Notes: generated from the sequence alone by a model not told the origin. DNA of 64,000 nucleotides from Rhynchopus sp. YZ270_cl-10 (GCA_964035575.1 OZ037879.1:1116001-1180000), one strand, 5' to 3'. Positions 29,024 to 39,680 are shown, counted from the stretch's first letter. Made by a program: numbers and translations.

Positions 29024-29068
29024 CCCTTTACACTGTTCACGAGAGCGCTTTTTGTATTTCAACTGTAC
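29024..29068 (+). repeat. SR6 copy
   Basis: TTACACTGTTCACGAGAGCG, CTTTTTGTATTTCAACTGTA. Slightly diverged. Confidence 0.6.
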
Positions 29069-29098
29069 TCTCTTTTTTAGTAAAAAAAAAATAGTTTG

Positions 29099-29157
29099 GG
29101 ATACATTTAGTGCACCCTATTATACCATCTATTCAGTAGAATAGTTAGTATATGAAA
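29099..29157 (+). repeat. SR7 copy
   Basis: GATACATTTAGTGCACCC, CTATTATACCATC, CTATTCAGTAGAATAG, TTAGTATATGAAAC. It lies 250 bases upstream of the SPRY-like gene. Confidence 0.8.
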
Positions 29158-29159
29158 CC

Positions 29160-29409
29160 AACCAATCTACCCTCTTTTTCCCCTTCTATCAAAAGACGTA
29201 TTTACCTCCCCGCTCCCTCCCCTCCCCCCCCTTCCTCTTTTTCCTCCTCCTCACAACCCATCCCCCACCAAAAAAAACAGGGGTTTCCAAGAAATAACCA
29301 CACACCCCCCCCACTCTCCCCCTCTCCCCCACCACTTCCACCACTCCACACTTCACTCCTCCCCCCTTCCCCCCTCCCTCCCCTCCCCTCCTCCTCCCCC
29401 TTCTCAAAA
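29160..29409 (+). promoter_or_regulatory. Long pyrimidine tract before the SPRY-like gene
   Basis: About 200 bases are almost only C and T, running to CTTCTCAAAA before the ATG. Similar but shorter tracts precede the cyclin. It may act as a promoter or leader element. The frame through it encodes only Ser/Pro repeats and is not taken as coding. Confidence 0.4.
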
Positions 29410-31075
29410 ATGACACCATTACGAGAACGGGTTTGTTTGTACAGCGACCAAGGTGATACGCAGTATGAAGAACGTGAGGCGTGTGCGCGTGGTGAGGTGT
29501 ACAGTGGAGATCTCTCTGCGAATGATGGGGTGTATGCGGGGAGGTGGGGGCGGGCGGCGACAGAGGTGAACCGGGCACGTCTTCGGGGGGAAAAAACTGC
29601 GGTGTTACGTGCGTTTCTGTTGTGCACCCGGGGAAGGCAGATGTGCACCCGCGATACGGAGCTCGAGATAATGTCCTACCTCCGTGAACACATCTCCCAC
29701 TCCGGAATCACCCTCCTCCGACCCCTCAAGACGCTTCTCTCCTCCTCCATTTCCTCCCGCAAGCTCAACTCCTTTCCTCTCCGCCGTTGTGAAGACGCAT
29801 TGTTAAGAAGGGACATATTAACCTGCGAATCAGACTTCAAAGTGCTCTCCGCACTGCTTCTCTCAACGTTGAAATGGGGTGAGAAGAAGGTGCAGGCGCT
29901 CTTTGTGTCGTCCTCCTCTCAAGGGGCAGATGAAGATGAGAGTTGGGTCGAGGCAATGAAGGCGGTGGTAGAGCGGTGTGGGGTGGAGGATGTGCTGATG
30001 GTGGGGACAGCGATGGATTTTAATGCGCTGCCAAGAACTGCGTTTGAGGCAGTTAAATTTGTGATGGTACCTAACGCCTCTGTACGTGGACCTGGATACA
30101 GCGACACCGCATCTTTGTCAGGTCGCTGCAGGAACAACATGCGTCAACACGAACAGGAAGTAGAGGCTTTCGACTACCTTATCACAAAGAAAATCCCACG
30201 CACCGCACAATTGGTCAAATTCGTTCACACCTTCGCCCCAGGTGGATCAGGACAAACCCCGGTCAGAGAATGCGAGCACACCCACCACACCCCTCCCGCC
30301 CTGATTGACAGCGCGCAGCGTGATTACATTCTGAAATACCTGCGGGTATGCCACGGTTTTGCGCCCCCTGCTCTGTGGAGAACAGATGTGACCTGTTCAG
30401 ACCATTTGCGGTTTAGGGGGTCTACGGTAGAGCTTGTGAACGATAGGCTGTGGGGGGGTTGTATTGGGGATGCGTTGATAGCGTCGGAGGTGGTCCGGGT
30501 AGAGTTCAAGGTGCACAGCTTCCCGGTGGGCATGTACCTCGGCATGGTGGGGCTGGGCGCTGCAGTGAACCTCTCAGAGCACTTTATGCGCCTCGACTTC
30601 CCAGGGCTGGCGTACACCCGCGGTATTGACGGCATGGCTGCAGTATATGAATGCTCGACGCGAACCTGTATGGCCATCCCCTCCCGAATATAATTTTTTT
30701 TTTTTTTGTCTTTTTTTGGTCATGAACGGTGAGGCGTTTGCGGTGTTAAACTTCTCTTTTTTGTCATTCATATTTAATGAAATTTGCGGTGATGCAACAT
30801 TGTCTTTTTAAACAGGTTTGGGTGAGGGGCTGCCGGTTCCCGTTGAAGGTGACCATCTGCAGCTGTTAGTCACGAACACAACACAGCGCACGGAGCTTAC
30901 GTTCTGCATCAATGGGGAACGTGTGTGGAGCTCGGGGCGGTGCAACATGCCGTATTCATTCTGGCGCCAGTGGGGGTGCGGGAAGCTCTTCGCGCCGTAC
31001 GCTATGCTTCCAGGCAGAGGGGCGCGCGTGTCACTCTCCAGCACACAACCTGGCTGGCAACGAGAGTTGTGCTGA
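29410..31075 (+). CDS. SPRY/B30.2-like protein, two exons
   Basis: Exon 1 is 29410-30667, the intron is 30668-30815 (GTATGG to AACAG) and exon 2 is 30816-31075. The total of 1518 bases (505 residues) is in frame only when spliced. The start is set at MTPLRERVCLY, after the pyrimidine tract. Residues 1-350 are unrecognised, with an alpha/beta look (VLMVGTAMDFNALPRTAFEA). The C-terminal 150 residues resemble a SPRY domain: VRVEFKVHSFPVGMYLGMVG in exon 1, and GDHLQLLVTNTTQRTELTFC, INGERVW and APYAMLPGRGARVSL in exon 2. Such domains bind proteins. The splice falls in the middle of the domain, which supports the gene model. The intron carries an SR3 repeat. Confidence 0.62.
30719..30763 (+). repeat. 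SR3 copy inside the SPRY gene intron
   Basis: CATGAACGGTGAGGCGTTTG, CGGTGTTAAACTTCTCTTTT. The 5' arm is lost, so only half of the hairpin remains. Confidence 0.65.
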
Positions 31076-31423
31076 TTTACATTTTTTTTTTTTTTTTTTT
31101 TTCAAAAACAAAAATCCTACCATTTTTTGATGATGTGTGTGTGTGTGTGCATATTTTCATCTTTCAATACTATTTTTTTAGAGATCTGTATCTGTGCATT
31201 TAAGATGACTTCGAAAGAGGCAGAGGTTCATATTCCATATTGTCTTACTGTGCATTCCATTCCCTTCTATTTTTTATTTTTAAAACCTCTCATATCCCAA
31301 ATTTTCCAGCGCCCCCCCGTTCGCCTCCCTTCGCCCCCTTTTTTTTGAAAAATACTGCTCAGCCATCGTTGGCTTCAGTGAAAAGAAAAAAATACTGTGT
31401 GAAGACCAGTTTTATTTAAACAC

Positions 31424-31518
31424 TCCAGGGTTTCGACAACCCACGGAGCGTCAGTGCCCATGCGTCTCTCTAGGCGCCTTTTTCTTTTTTTTTTTTTTGC
31501 ACTTATCAACTTCACTTT
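31424..31518 (+). repeat. Two-hairpin SR3 composite, second copy
   Basis: AACACTCCAGGGTTTCGACA, ACCCACGGAGCGT, then AGTGCCCATGCGTC and GCACTTATCAACTTCAC. Same order as 18243-18328, with a T run inside the second part. Confidence 0.65.
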
Positions 31519-31689
31519 ATTTTATAGGGTTCTGTATGTGTTTTCGCCAAACTATTTTACCGTTTCTTATATTCTTTGCTCGCGTTGTTTTATTTTCTTT
31601 TTTTTTTTGTCTGAAAGAAGAATACGGTATCCCCCTCCTTCGTCTCCCCTCCCACCTCTCACCTCCCACCCTCCCCTCCGCGGCAGACG

Positions 31690-31835
31690 AGTCAGAGGGA
31701 CTACTAGGCAGTGCTACTAGTCAAAAACGACCAGTGTTTTTTTACGACTAGTTTTACGATATCATTGGTAGAATTAGCAACTGGTCGAATTATGACTCCT
31801 AGTTCCATTAGTAGTACCCCATTGACTAGCCCGCC
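31690..31835. repeat. Foldback-like cluster of ACTAGT motifs
   Basis: GACTACTAGG, CTACTAGTC, CGACTAGTTT, GACTCCTAGT, TTAGTAGTACC and TTGACTAGC alternate strand within 150 bases. They resemble the motif-based foldbacks at 38399 and 43413, but the pairing is weaker. Confidence 0.4.
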
Positions 31836-32060
31836 TCGCTCTTCACTGGAAGAAGCAACAGTCTAATCGGGCCTTCTTCTTTCAAGGCAGTCGAACCTAT
31901 TGCTTTTGCCCTTATTTCTTCCCCTACATTTAAAAAAAAGAAAGCGTGGATTACTCGCGGGGATACACGTTGACATAGTTTTCAAAAAAAATATACTTAG
32001 ACCAACCCAGAAATAGAAAGAATTTTATTTTATTTTTGCCACTTACAGTTTGCTGTTTAG

Positions 32061-32095
32061 AAGGTGACTAAGCAGAAGGCTTAGGATCATCTTAC
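32061..32095 (+). repeat. SR2 copy
   Basis: AAGGTGACTAAGCAGAAGGC, TTAGGATCATCTTAC. CTAAGC pairs with GCTTAG. Confidence 0.75.
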
Positions 32096-32268
32096 ATTAT
32101 TTTGTTGTTTTTTTTTTTTCAGAAAAAAAAAATAAACTGTGGTTTATCCTCCCCACAGTACTGTCAGTACCACAAAACGTTTCTCGGTCCTCCTCTCTCC
32201 CACGCCAACCAGGTTTAAAAACTCTTAGCACATCCTATTTTAAAGTTTCTTTTCTTTTAGGGGGGTGT

Positions 32269-32295
32269 GTGGCTAAGCGTGTAAGGCTTAGCCAC
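32269..32295 (+). repeat. SR2-like perfect hairpin
   Basis: GTGGCTAAGC, a seven-base loop, GCTTAGCCAC: a perfect ten-base-pair stem followed by CATTCTTC. Relative to standard SR2 the lower stem is changed on both arms, which keeps pairing. Confidence 0.75.
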
Positions 32296-32496
32296 TCATT
32301 CTTCAGAAGCCTTTTTTCTCTTCTTTGTTTTTTCTTTTGCTCAACGAAACGTCGTAGCTAAGTTCGTTCGTTATATTTCGTGTGGGGAAGGGGGTGTATT
32401 TGTCTCGTGTTTTGGAAAGAAAAAAATTGTGAAGAATACCGAGGCGGTACTACCCTTTCCAGTCTGTTGTTGTTTATTTTTTGGGGGAAAAAATGG

Positions 32497-32557
32497 AGTG
32501 CATGCGTCTGCCGATGTGCGGTGAGGCGTTTGCACTTTTCAAACTTCTTCTTCTTCA
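32497..32557 (+). repeat. SR3 copy
   Basis: AGTGCATGCGTCTGCCGATG, TGCGGTGAGGCGTTTGCACT, TTTCAAACTTCTTCTTC. The outer AGTGC/GCACT stem is kept. SR7 follows seven bases later. Confidence 0.8.
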
Positions 32558-32563
32558 AAGTTT

Positions 32564-32619
32564 GGGTACATTTAGTGTACCCTATTATACCTTCTATTCA
32601 GTAGAATAGTATATGAAAC
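32564..32619 (+). repeat. SR7 copy
   Basis: GGGTACATTTAGTGTACCC is a perfect seven-pair hairpin, followed by CTATTATACC, TTCTATTCAGTAGAATAG and TATATGAAAC. Confidence 0.85.
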
Positions 32620-32793
32620 AAAAGTTCTCCTTCTTTTGGAAGGTAAATGCCTCCTGAGTTGAACGCGAAGCCTTAATTGGAAACTGTGCGCTCCTATGTT
32701 CATATCGAGAGGGGGAAAAAAGGCTGTGGAACAAAAACAGACCAAAAAAAAAGCAAAAGAAAAAAAAAATCCCAAAAACTAATCTTATTATGA

Positions 32794-32828
32794 AGGGTGG
32801 ATAAGCGTGAATGCTTAGAACCATCTTT
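32794..32828 (+). repeat. SR2 copy
   Basis: AAGGGTGGATAAGCGTGAAT, GCTTAGAACCATCTTTTT. Confidence 0.65.
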
Positions 32829-33302
32829 TTTGACAACCTTTCTTTTTTCTTTTTATATCTCTAGTTTGTGATTCATACAAAAGAAACGCGTTCTTTATTT
32901 TCTCTTTTTAATGTACCCCATCTTTCTTTTATCTGACTGTCATTTGTTCTTTCTGAAGTTAATTTATGGATAATCTAACTGTTCTTGAATCTTCGTTTTG
33001 TTTTTTTTTTGTTTTGTTACGGTATGTCTTCTTTGAATATGCCAAAAAAAGATATGTTTTTATTTTGAAAGCATACCATATTTTTAATGTTGTTAATTTA
33101 AGTTTTGTTTTTTGCCGGTGCCCTTGTGGTCAGCTAGAAGTGGTTAGCCACGTGAGGGGGTGATCCCCTCATGCCTTGTTAAAGTCAATTGTGGAAAAGA
33201 AAAGACGTGGTGTGTCAGGCGTACGCACCTTTCAAACGTTCATAAATACCTTCAGAGCGGTGTTCGCGCTTTCAAATGTTTTACCAACCACACAAAAAAA
33301 AA

Positions 33303-33350
33303 TAGTGGAGCACACTCTCGGGTGGCTACACTAATACAACCAAGTTTTCA
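33303..33350 (+). repeat. SR1 copy
   Basis: TAGTGGAGCACACTCTCGGG, TGGCTACACTAATACAACCA, AGTTTTC, then an A run. Confidence 0.85.
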
Positions 33351-34449
33351 AAAAAGGGCTCCATTTTTTTGTGTATTAAAATCAAGAGGAAAAAAACACA
33401 AAAAAAATAGGAATAATTTAAATTCTAAATTAAATAATGGAACGTTTAGTACCCTAGGGGGTAATTCCCATATCCCCCACCCATCGATCTTCGACCCCCA
33501 CCCCACCCCACCCCACCCCCTTCACCACTTTGAATCAATGCTGTATTTCTTTTATTTGCAAATACAGTCTTTTTGTATATTGCAAAACAAACAACCAAAA
33601 AAATCTTTTTTACTTTCCCTACCATCATCGAGTGGCTCCGTGGTTTCTTTCAGAAAAGGGCTGATTTTTTTTTTTCCGGACTTCTTTTTTTAGCTTTTCC
33701 AATATTTCTCTTGCGACCAAAAAAAAAAAAAACAGTACATTCGTCCAAACGTGGACCGGGGTAAAAAAATCTGCCTTCTATTTTCAGGACACCATCTTTT
33801 TTTGTTTAGACGGGCAGAGAGTAATGCATATTTCGTCTTTTCGAAACTTTTCTGGTTGGTTCTGTTTAACAAGAGGGGTTTTTACGCCGTTCTGGAGATG
33901 CAACGAGGTACTGTGTGATTGTTCTGTCAATGCATCCATTATCGGGTCTTGAAAAGTTTTGACTTGAAATGCTGTTACAAACTAGATCATCCGCCAACTG
34001 ATCTTGATAACAATAAAAATATAACAGTGTTTTTTTTCCCCCGTTGAACGCAGCAAAGGTGAAAAGGATTCAAAGGGGAAATACTGTTATACAAGATCTT
34101 TCTTTTTTTGTCTAGTTTCTTAATACACTGCGTGTTGGCCACCTGATTTTCGCGTATAGGCCAAACCCCACCCATTTTTCCCAGCCTTACGCGCCTTTAC
34201 GCGCTACACGCCCCTAAACGCGGGGTAAAAATCAGGTGGGTTAGGGGGGAAAAAACAACTTGGCTCGAAGTTGTATTACCGACTGATTCTTGTCTCTTCC
34301 AGCATAAAAAGTTTTGATTGCACTGCTGATATGTCGATGCCACAGAGCTTTTGTTTTTTGTTTTTGTTTTTTGTTTTTGTTTAATTTAACTAAGACATAT
34401 TGTGTCTAGATGTGTGTCAAACGAGAGAGACACATTCCATATTCCCAGT

Positions 34450-35239
34450 GCTCTCAAGATCCTCCACGTAGGGGAGGATATTTCCTCCAGGGGCTTTTTT
34501 TTTTTTTTTCAGGCTTTTTTGGTGGAGGATTTCCTCCATTTTTTTTTTTTTTTTGGCGGGCTCGGGTGGAGGATTATCCTCCTAGGGGTTTTATAGTGGG
34601 AGTCACTTTGTCTCCCCCGAGGGAGCCAATATTTTCCCGAGCTTGTATGCACCGTCCGGGGCTGCACCTTAAAAAAAATTTGCCTGCGGCGCTATTTTCA
34701 TTTTTTGCTACTCAAAAAAAGGGTTCGTTGAGTGATTCTGTGGTGTAAAAGGAAGCATTCTTACACCGTACCCTAATTTTTTTTCGCCTGCGGCGCCATT
34801 TATATTAATTTTTTTGCTCCGCAAAAAAATAGAGTTGGCAATGTCTTTGGATACCCTTGCATTTTGCAGCCAAAAAATACAACTTGACCAAAACTGCAAA
34901 AATTTTGCCGTTTTTTAAAAATTACCCGCCGTTGCATCAGCCCCTGCTTCTGGAAGACGTTTTGGTTTTGTACGGTTCGTGGAGCGTATGGTGCAAGAGA
35001 AAGGATTACATTTCCGTTTTTTGCAAACTTGGTTGTATTAGTGTAGCCACCCTTCCGTTTTTTATTATCTCGCAAAATTGACCCGCCTCTCCGCTCTGTG
35101 GCTGTCAGGGAGGCGCGCGCGAAGCGCGCGACGACCGCTTGTTGCGGGGGGAAAATTTTTTTTTTGGGGGGTTTTTTTGCAAAAATAAAATCCTCCTCAT
35201 TTCGAAAATTCTGCTTTTTTCGTGGAGGATCTTGAGAGC
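34450..35239. mobile_element. TIR-bounded nonautonomous DNA element candidate
   Basis: A perfect 19-base terminal inverted repeat: GCTCTCAAGATCCTCCACG at 34450-34468 and its complement at 35221-35239. The interior (790 bases overall) has no transposase frame. It carries repeats of the TIR core (GGAGGATTTCCTCC, GGAGGATTATCCTCC), a duplicated CCTGCGGCGC block (34681 and 34785), a GCGCGCGAAGCGCGCG palindrome and a reverse-strand SR1. It is MITE-like. No target duplication is evident. Confidence 0.55.
35024..35054 (-). repeat. SR1 copy, reverse strand
   Basis: AAACTTGGTTGTATTAGTGT then AGCCACCC is the complement of the second half of SR1. It is the only reverse-strand copy I found, inside the TIR element. 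Confidence 0.75.
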
Positions 35240-35279
35240 CCTGCATATTCCAACCCAATTTTTATTTTTGAGTCCTTTT

Positions 35280-35311
35280 AAGGTGACTAAGCGAGGCTAG
35301 GATCATCTTAC
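35280..35311 (+). repeat. SR2 copy
   Basis: AAGGTGACTAAGCGAGGCTA, GGATCATCTTAC. Shortened loop. Confidence 0.75.
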
Positions 35312-35572
35312 GATTCTTTGTTTGCCCTTTTTTTTATTCGTTTTCCACACGGAAAAAGGCCAAAAAAAAAATATGGGGTCTTTTTTGAGAACCCCCCCTC
35401 CCCCTCAAAGCGAAAGAAAAGACCGGCAATACCCCTTATCTCTTCTCTTCTCTCTTTTGAAAAGAAGGCAACTCCAAAAATCTTCAAACCCCATCCCCAA
35501 AAACCCAAATTGTGAATGGCGATCCATCGTCATTGTCGCAGTGTTCAATTCGATGAGAAGGAAAAAAAGGTA

Positions 35573-35628
35573 TAGTGGAGTTCATCCTCGAGGTGGCTAC
35601 ACTAATACAAACCAAGTTTTCAAAAAAA
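35573..35628 (+). repeat. SR1 copy
   Basis: TAGTGGAGTTCATCCTCGAG, GTGGCTACACTAATACAAAC, CAAGTTTTC. It has the TTCATCCTC subtype first half, as at 48024. Confidence 0.8.
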
Positions 35629-35897
35629 AATGGAAAAATTCTCAGGCGATTGTCAAAGAAAAGTCTGTCAGACCAGAGTTTCCAGAAATATTTTTTTTCA
35701 ACTCTCTGCCACACTTTCCCCGGGTTAAGGTGTGCCGTCTGTGATATCCCAGTACCTTGTAAAAAAGGTGTCCTAATTAACACTAGTTGCCAAGAGGTGT
35801 TTGCGAGTTGAGGTCTTAAGGCCATTGTCGAGACAACAACAAGGAATACCTAATACAAAAAAAAAATGTCGTCTTTTTCCTTCAGTAGTACAAAAAA

Positions 35898-35962
35898 GGC
35901 TTCGGCCAACATTGGGTACAGACCCTATTGGCCCTAAAGGTTCTTAGGGGATTGTCGACAAC
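35898..35962 (+). repeat. SR4 copy
   Basis: GGCTTCGGCCAACATTGGGT, ACAGACCCTATTGGCCC, TTAGGGGATTGTCGACAAC. It begins with a GGC-TTCG-GCC hairpin. Confidence 0.75.
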
Positions 35963-35989
35963 AAAAAAAAAAAAAAAAATACGCAAATA

Positions 35990-36046
35990 ACCTTCGGGCG
36001 ACCTTTGTTGTACAGAACCCGTCCGCGGACAGGGTGATTGTCGATA
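35990..36046 (+). repeat. SR4 copy
   Basis: CTTCGGGCGACCTTTGTTGT, ACAGAACCCGTCCGCGGACA, GGGTGATTGTCGATAC. Confidence 0.65.
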
Positions 36047-36251
36047 CTATAAAAAAAAGCAAACAATCCCGTATATACAGCAACACTGAAGAGATCGTTG
36101 CGCCTTTCCCCCCCCCTGCAACGGGGCTGTCAAATGCCCGGATAGGTGTACACTTCTTGCGAGCCAAGACTGTCTGTATGGCAGCTGTACTAATCCAATA
36201 AATTATCTAAAAAAAAGAATACATGATTTTCAAAAGCATCTCCTTTCCCCA

Positions 36252-36315
36252 CAAAACAAAACAAAACAAAACAAAACAAAACAAAACAAAACAAAACAAA
36301 ACAAAACAAAACAAA
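36252..36315 (+). repeat. (AAAAC)n microsatellite
   Basis: About twelve ACAAA units. Confidence 0.9.
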
Positions 36316-36537
36316 AAAAAAATGAAATGCAATGAAAGAGTATAGTGTAGAACATCGCTCGGCTGTGCTCATCAACAAAAAGTTTGTATTTTTTTTCTCT
36401 TGTTGTAAAAAAAGTACCTCTCTTGGATAGGGGGGCAGTTTGTCAAGATAACAAACAGCAAACAACACAACACAGCAAAATAAAATATTTTCATTGGGTT
36501 GAGAATGATCTGCATCTTTTCCTTTGAAATTCATTGG

Positions 36538-36650
36538 CCTTCGGGGCGACTATTGTGTACAAGAACCAGTCTTCGGGAAGGTGATTGTCGATACAAATGT
36601 ATAGTGGAGCACACTCTAGGGTGGTTACACTAATACAACCAAGTTTTCAA
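36538..36650 (+). repeat. SR4-SR1 pair
   Basis: SR4 (CTTCGGGGCGACTATTGTGT through GGTGATTGTCGATAC) is followed after a few bases by SR1 (ATAGTGGAGCACACTCTAGG, GTGGTTACACTAATACAACC). The same order and spacing occur at 39248 and, in part, at 46042. Confidence 0.75.
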
Positions 36651-37163
36651 AAAACAAAAAACAACAACAAACCAATATTTTAGAACAGAAAAGAACAGAA
36701 TGAGAGTAACCAAAACCCTTCCCTGCAAAGTGGAAGTGTGAGTATCTGATCGGATTTATTTTGTCGTGTTCGAATAAGATACCTTTTTTTTTTATCAGTA
36801 TTGTACTTTTCATTTTGTGTGCATGTGTGCAGTGTGTGAACAGCGGCTTTGGGTCTAATTTTTACGTGAAAAAAAACTGTAAAAAAAAAGTGTTTTCTGG
36901 TTTTTTTGTGAAAGACTGCCTTTGTGTGGCAGCCCCACAATACAGCGACAGATTATCAAAAAAAAAATTCCTTTTTTTTAAAGGGAGTGCAGAGCTTCCT
37001 TTGTTTCTCACTCCTTTTTTTTGGCCAAAAGGTCTGCACAGAAAAACGAAAAAAAAAAAAAAAAAAAATGCCCAACAAAAAGCACATGCCCCCCAAAAAA
37101 AAATACGAAATCTTTCAATATTTTTGTCTTTCTCCTTTTATCCATCATACCCCTTATTTTTCC

Positions 37164-37210
37164 CGTGCCTACGTCCCAGAGGCGTTTGCACAATATCGAC
37201 TTCACTTTTG
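37164..37210 (+). repeat. SR3 copy
   Basis: CGTGCCTACGTCCCAGAGGC, GTTTGCACAATATCGACTTC, ACTTTT. Short-loop type like 18280. Confidence 0.65.
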
Positions 37211-37460
37211 TTTTGGGGGGACTTCTTCAGAATTAAATGCACATTTCTTAATGCGTTATCAGTCGACAGACACTCTGTGACTTGTATGACTTTCCCTCCT
37301 TCTTAAACCCTGCCCTTATTGAGAAAGCAACTCGTAACAGTAAGGAACTGAGGTGCTATGTTCTAGTGGCGGGGAGGAAGGCGGGTGTCTGTGTATGAAT
37401 CAGAAGAGACAGTTCGCTCCATTTGTGAAGTTTGACGTGCTGTCAGTAAAAAAAAAAGCT

Positions 37461-37510
37461 TAGTGGAGCACACTCTAGGGTGGCTACACTAATACAACCA
37501 AGTTTTCAAA
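37461..37510 (+). repeat. SR1 copy
   Basis: TAGTGGAGCACACTCTAGGG, TGGCTACACTAATACAACCA, AGTTTTC. Confidence 0.85.
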
Positions 37511-37615
37511 AAAAGCAAAAAAAAAAAAAAAAAAGGGAAAGGGACCTTTCCCTCATAAAAGTTGCTCTTAATGGTTTACAAACTTTACGCGAATACCTGA
37601 TGTACTACAAAAAAA

Positions 37616-37677
37616 GGCTTCAGCCGACATCGAGTACTAGAACCTTCAGGAGGTGGTGGGTAGGCAATTGTTGACAC
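37616..37677 (+). repeat. SR4 copy
   Basis: GGCTTCAGCCGACATCGAGT, ACTAGAACCTTCAGGAGG, GGCAATTGTTGACAC. Confidence 0.65.
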
Positions 37678-37861
37678 AGCCAAAAAAAAAGAGCATTTTT
37701 AATTTTTTTTTTAAAGTGAGAGTCACATCCTTGAGTGATTCTATACTAAATACAGCCATTTTTTTCCCCCCCTTTTCAATATATTTTTTTCAAAAAAAAA
37801 GTGACTTTTAGTTTTTTGTTAAGTTCTCGTCGCCCCCCCCTCCTTTCCACCCCATTTTTTC

Positions 37862-37982
37862 AAGGTGACTTAGCACGAGAGGCTTCGGTTTTTTCATTAG
37901 CTTTTCTCATTCTTTGTGCTTTTCATCCAGCTGGCATCGTACGTGGGTCAGCGGGAGGTGCCTGCATCAATAACTTCACTTT
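37862..37982 (+). repeat. SR2 then SR5
   Basis: SR2 (AAGGTGACTTAGCACGAGAG, GCTTCGG) at 37862-37892. SR5 (TTTCATCCAGCTGGCATCGT, ACGTGGGTCAGCGGGAGGTG, CCTGCATCAATAACTTCACT) follows at 37916-37982. Another SR2-like end (GGCATTCATCTTACAAGC) lies at about 38030-38060. Confidence 0.75.
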
Positions 37983-38052
37983 GTTTTTTTTTTGCTTTTT
38001 TTTTTCTTGAAGATGTGTGTGTGTGCACGAAAGGCATTCATCTTACAAGCTT

Positions 38053-38085
<33 letters not shown>

Positions 38086-38233
38086 TGTCCATTTGCGCAG
38101 CATACCAGGGATTTTTCTTACCGCTCTCTTCCCCTCCCTATTTTTTTACAAAAAAGGTGTCAGAATTCCTGCGTTTTGCATCACTTTGCGTCCTGGACAC
38201 TTCTCTTTTTTATTCGATAACGAATGTGACCAA

Positions 38234-38271
38234 GGGTGACTAAGCACGAGAGGTGCTCAGGATCATCTTAT
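38234..38271 (+). repeat. SR2 copy
   Basis: GGGTGACTAAGCACGAGAGG, TGCTCAGGATCATCTTATAA, then the ACTTTTCTTC tail. Confidence 0.75.
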
Positions 38272-38398
38272 AAACTTTTCTTCGTTCTGAGATGTTTTAG
38301 TTCATAGCAAGCATTCATCTCTTCCCATTTTTTTTGTCTGTTTTTAAAAAGCGTGATGCGAGTAGAAAGTCTAGAATCGTACATCCCCCCTTTTTTTG

Positions 38399-38625
38399 AT
38401 ACCGTAAATGTAAAATATGTTGGGCCGTAATAATGTTGGAACGAACGAGCGTTTTTTTTTTTTTTTTTTTGGGCAGTTCCACATTATTGCGTTCCCAACG
38501 TATGTACCGTGATCGTAAAAAAATTATCGACCGTAAAAAAGGTCGAACTTCCAGAAAAATCCTGAACAGGTCTAACATTATTACGGTCGATAATTTTTAC
38601 GATTACGGTACATTTACGGTAATTA
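38399..38625. repeat. Foldback element built from CCGTAA/TTACGG
   Basis: ACCGTAAATGTAAA at the left edge is mirrored by TACATTTACGGT at the right. Inside, TACCGTGATCGTAAAAA, ATTATCGACCGTAA is mirrored by TTACGGTCGATAATTTTTAC, GATTACGGTA, forming a stem of roughly 30 pairs. GGCCGTAATAATGTT is mirrored by AACATTATTACGG. Confidence 0.7.
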
Positions 38626-38811
38626 CAGAAACGTGTAGTGTTTGTCCTTGCAGCACAAAGCCTATCATTTATCTGCAATATCCACATGCCTTCTTTCAAC
38701 ATGCCCCTTTAAAAAAAGATAGTGAAACAAAGATTTGTCCATGTAGGGCAAGTTGCACTAAACCCAAAACAGAAGTATCATTGCAAAATATCGCAAAAAA
38801 ATAAAATAAAA

Positions 38812-38855
38812 AATGTGTACAGATCCTGCACTAACAGGGTGATTGTCGACACAGC
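38812..38855 (+). repeat. SR4 copy, partial
   Basis: TGTGTACAGATCCTGCACTA, ACAGGGTGATTGTCGACACA. Confidence 0.6.
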
Positions 38856-39247
38856 AAAAAAAAACTCATTCCAATAGCACCATATATAGTGCAAATTTAG
38901 TTCCTCCTTTAAAAAAAAAAGTATTCCAATTTACTTCAATTCAATAAACCGGGTGTGCGTTACAACAACAGAGTGCTGGAAATAAACACGTAAACAGTGA
39001 GTGGTATCTTATAAACTTTTTCATCAACCCCCCCCCCCCCCCCCTTTTCAAAAAAAAAGCAGTGGCAGGGGACACGTTCCTGTCCAATAACTCAACCACA
39101 CTGTTCCCCATCTCCTCCACCCTCATCCCCTTTCCTACATGAACCATGAACACAATACACATGAATTTTCTGAAGATGAGTAAAGGAAGATTCATCTTTC
39201 AATCATTTTCTTTGTTTTTTTTTTTTTCAGAACCGACCCCATAACAA

Positions 39248-39391
39248 AGGCTCCGGGCAACATTTTGAGTACAGACCCGAATTATCTAACCAAATGTGGG
39301 TGATTTTGGGTGATTGTCGACAACAACAACAAAAATAATAGTGGAGCACACTCTAGGGTGGCTACACAATAATACAAACCCAGTTTTCAAA
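39248..39391 (+). repeat. SR4-SR1 pair
   Basis: SR4 (GGCTCCGGGCAACATTTTGA, GTACAGACCC, GGTGATTGTCGACAAC) is followed by SR1 (TAGTGGAGCACACTCTAGGG, TGGCTACACAATAATACAAA). Confidence 0.8.
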
Positions 39392-39680
39392 ATAAAATCA
39401 AAAATCAAAAAAAAAAATGCGAGCATTCCTTTCCTATATGCCAGACTTAGAATCGCGTTGCTTCCTTATCACAACCACCGTAACCGAGAAGTTATTATTA
39501 TTATTATTTTTTTTTTTTTTTGGTTGCGGCACTGTAGTTTCAGGGAGCAACCACAATTCTCTAATTAAGTCATGAACGCTCTGATCAGAGGGCCGCAAAA
39601 AGAAAAAAGACAAGAGAAAAAAAAACACATCACATTAGCCCCTATTCCTGTTGTGTGGCCCTGCAATACGACTCCCTTTT

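Larger units (their letters stand above)
27056..29409. other. Spacer downstream of WD40 gene 2
   Basis: Holds a possible stray exon (27151-27383), an SR1 copy (27396), an inverted-repeat element (27483-27702), R1 and R2 pieces, SR6 and SR7 copies and a long pyrimidine tract. No complete gene is recognised. Confidence 0.55.
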
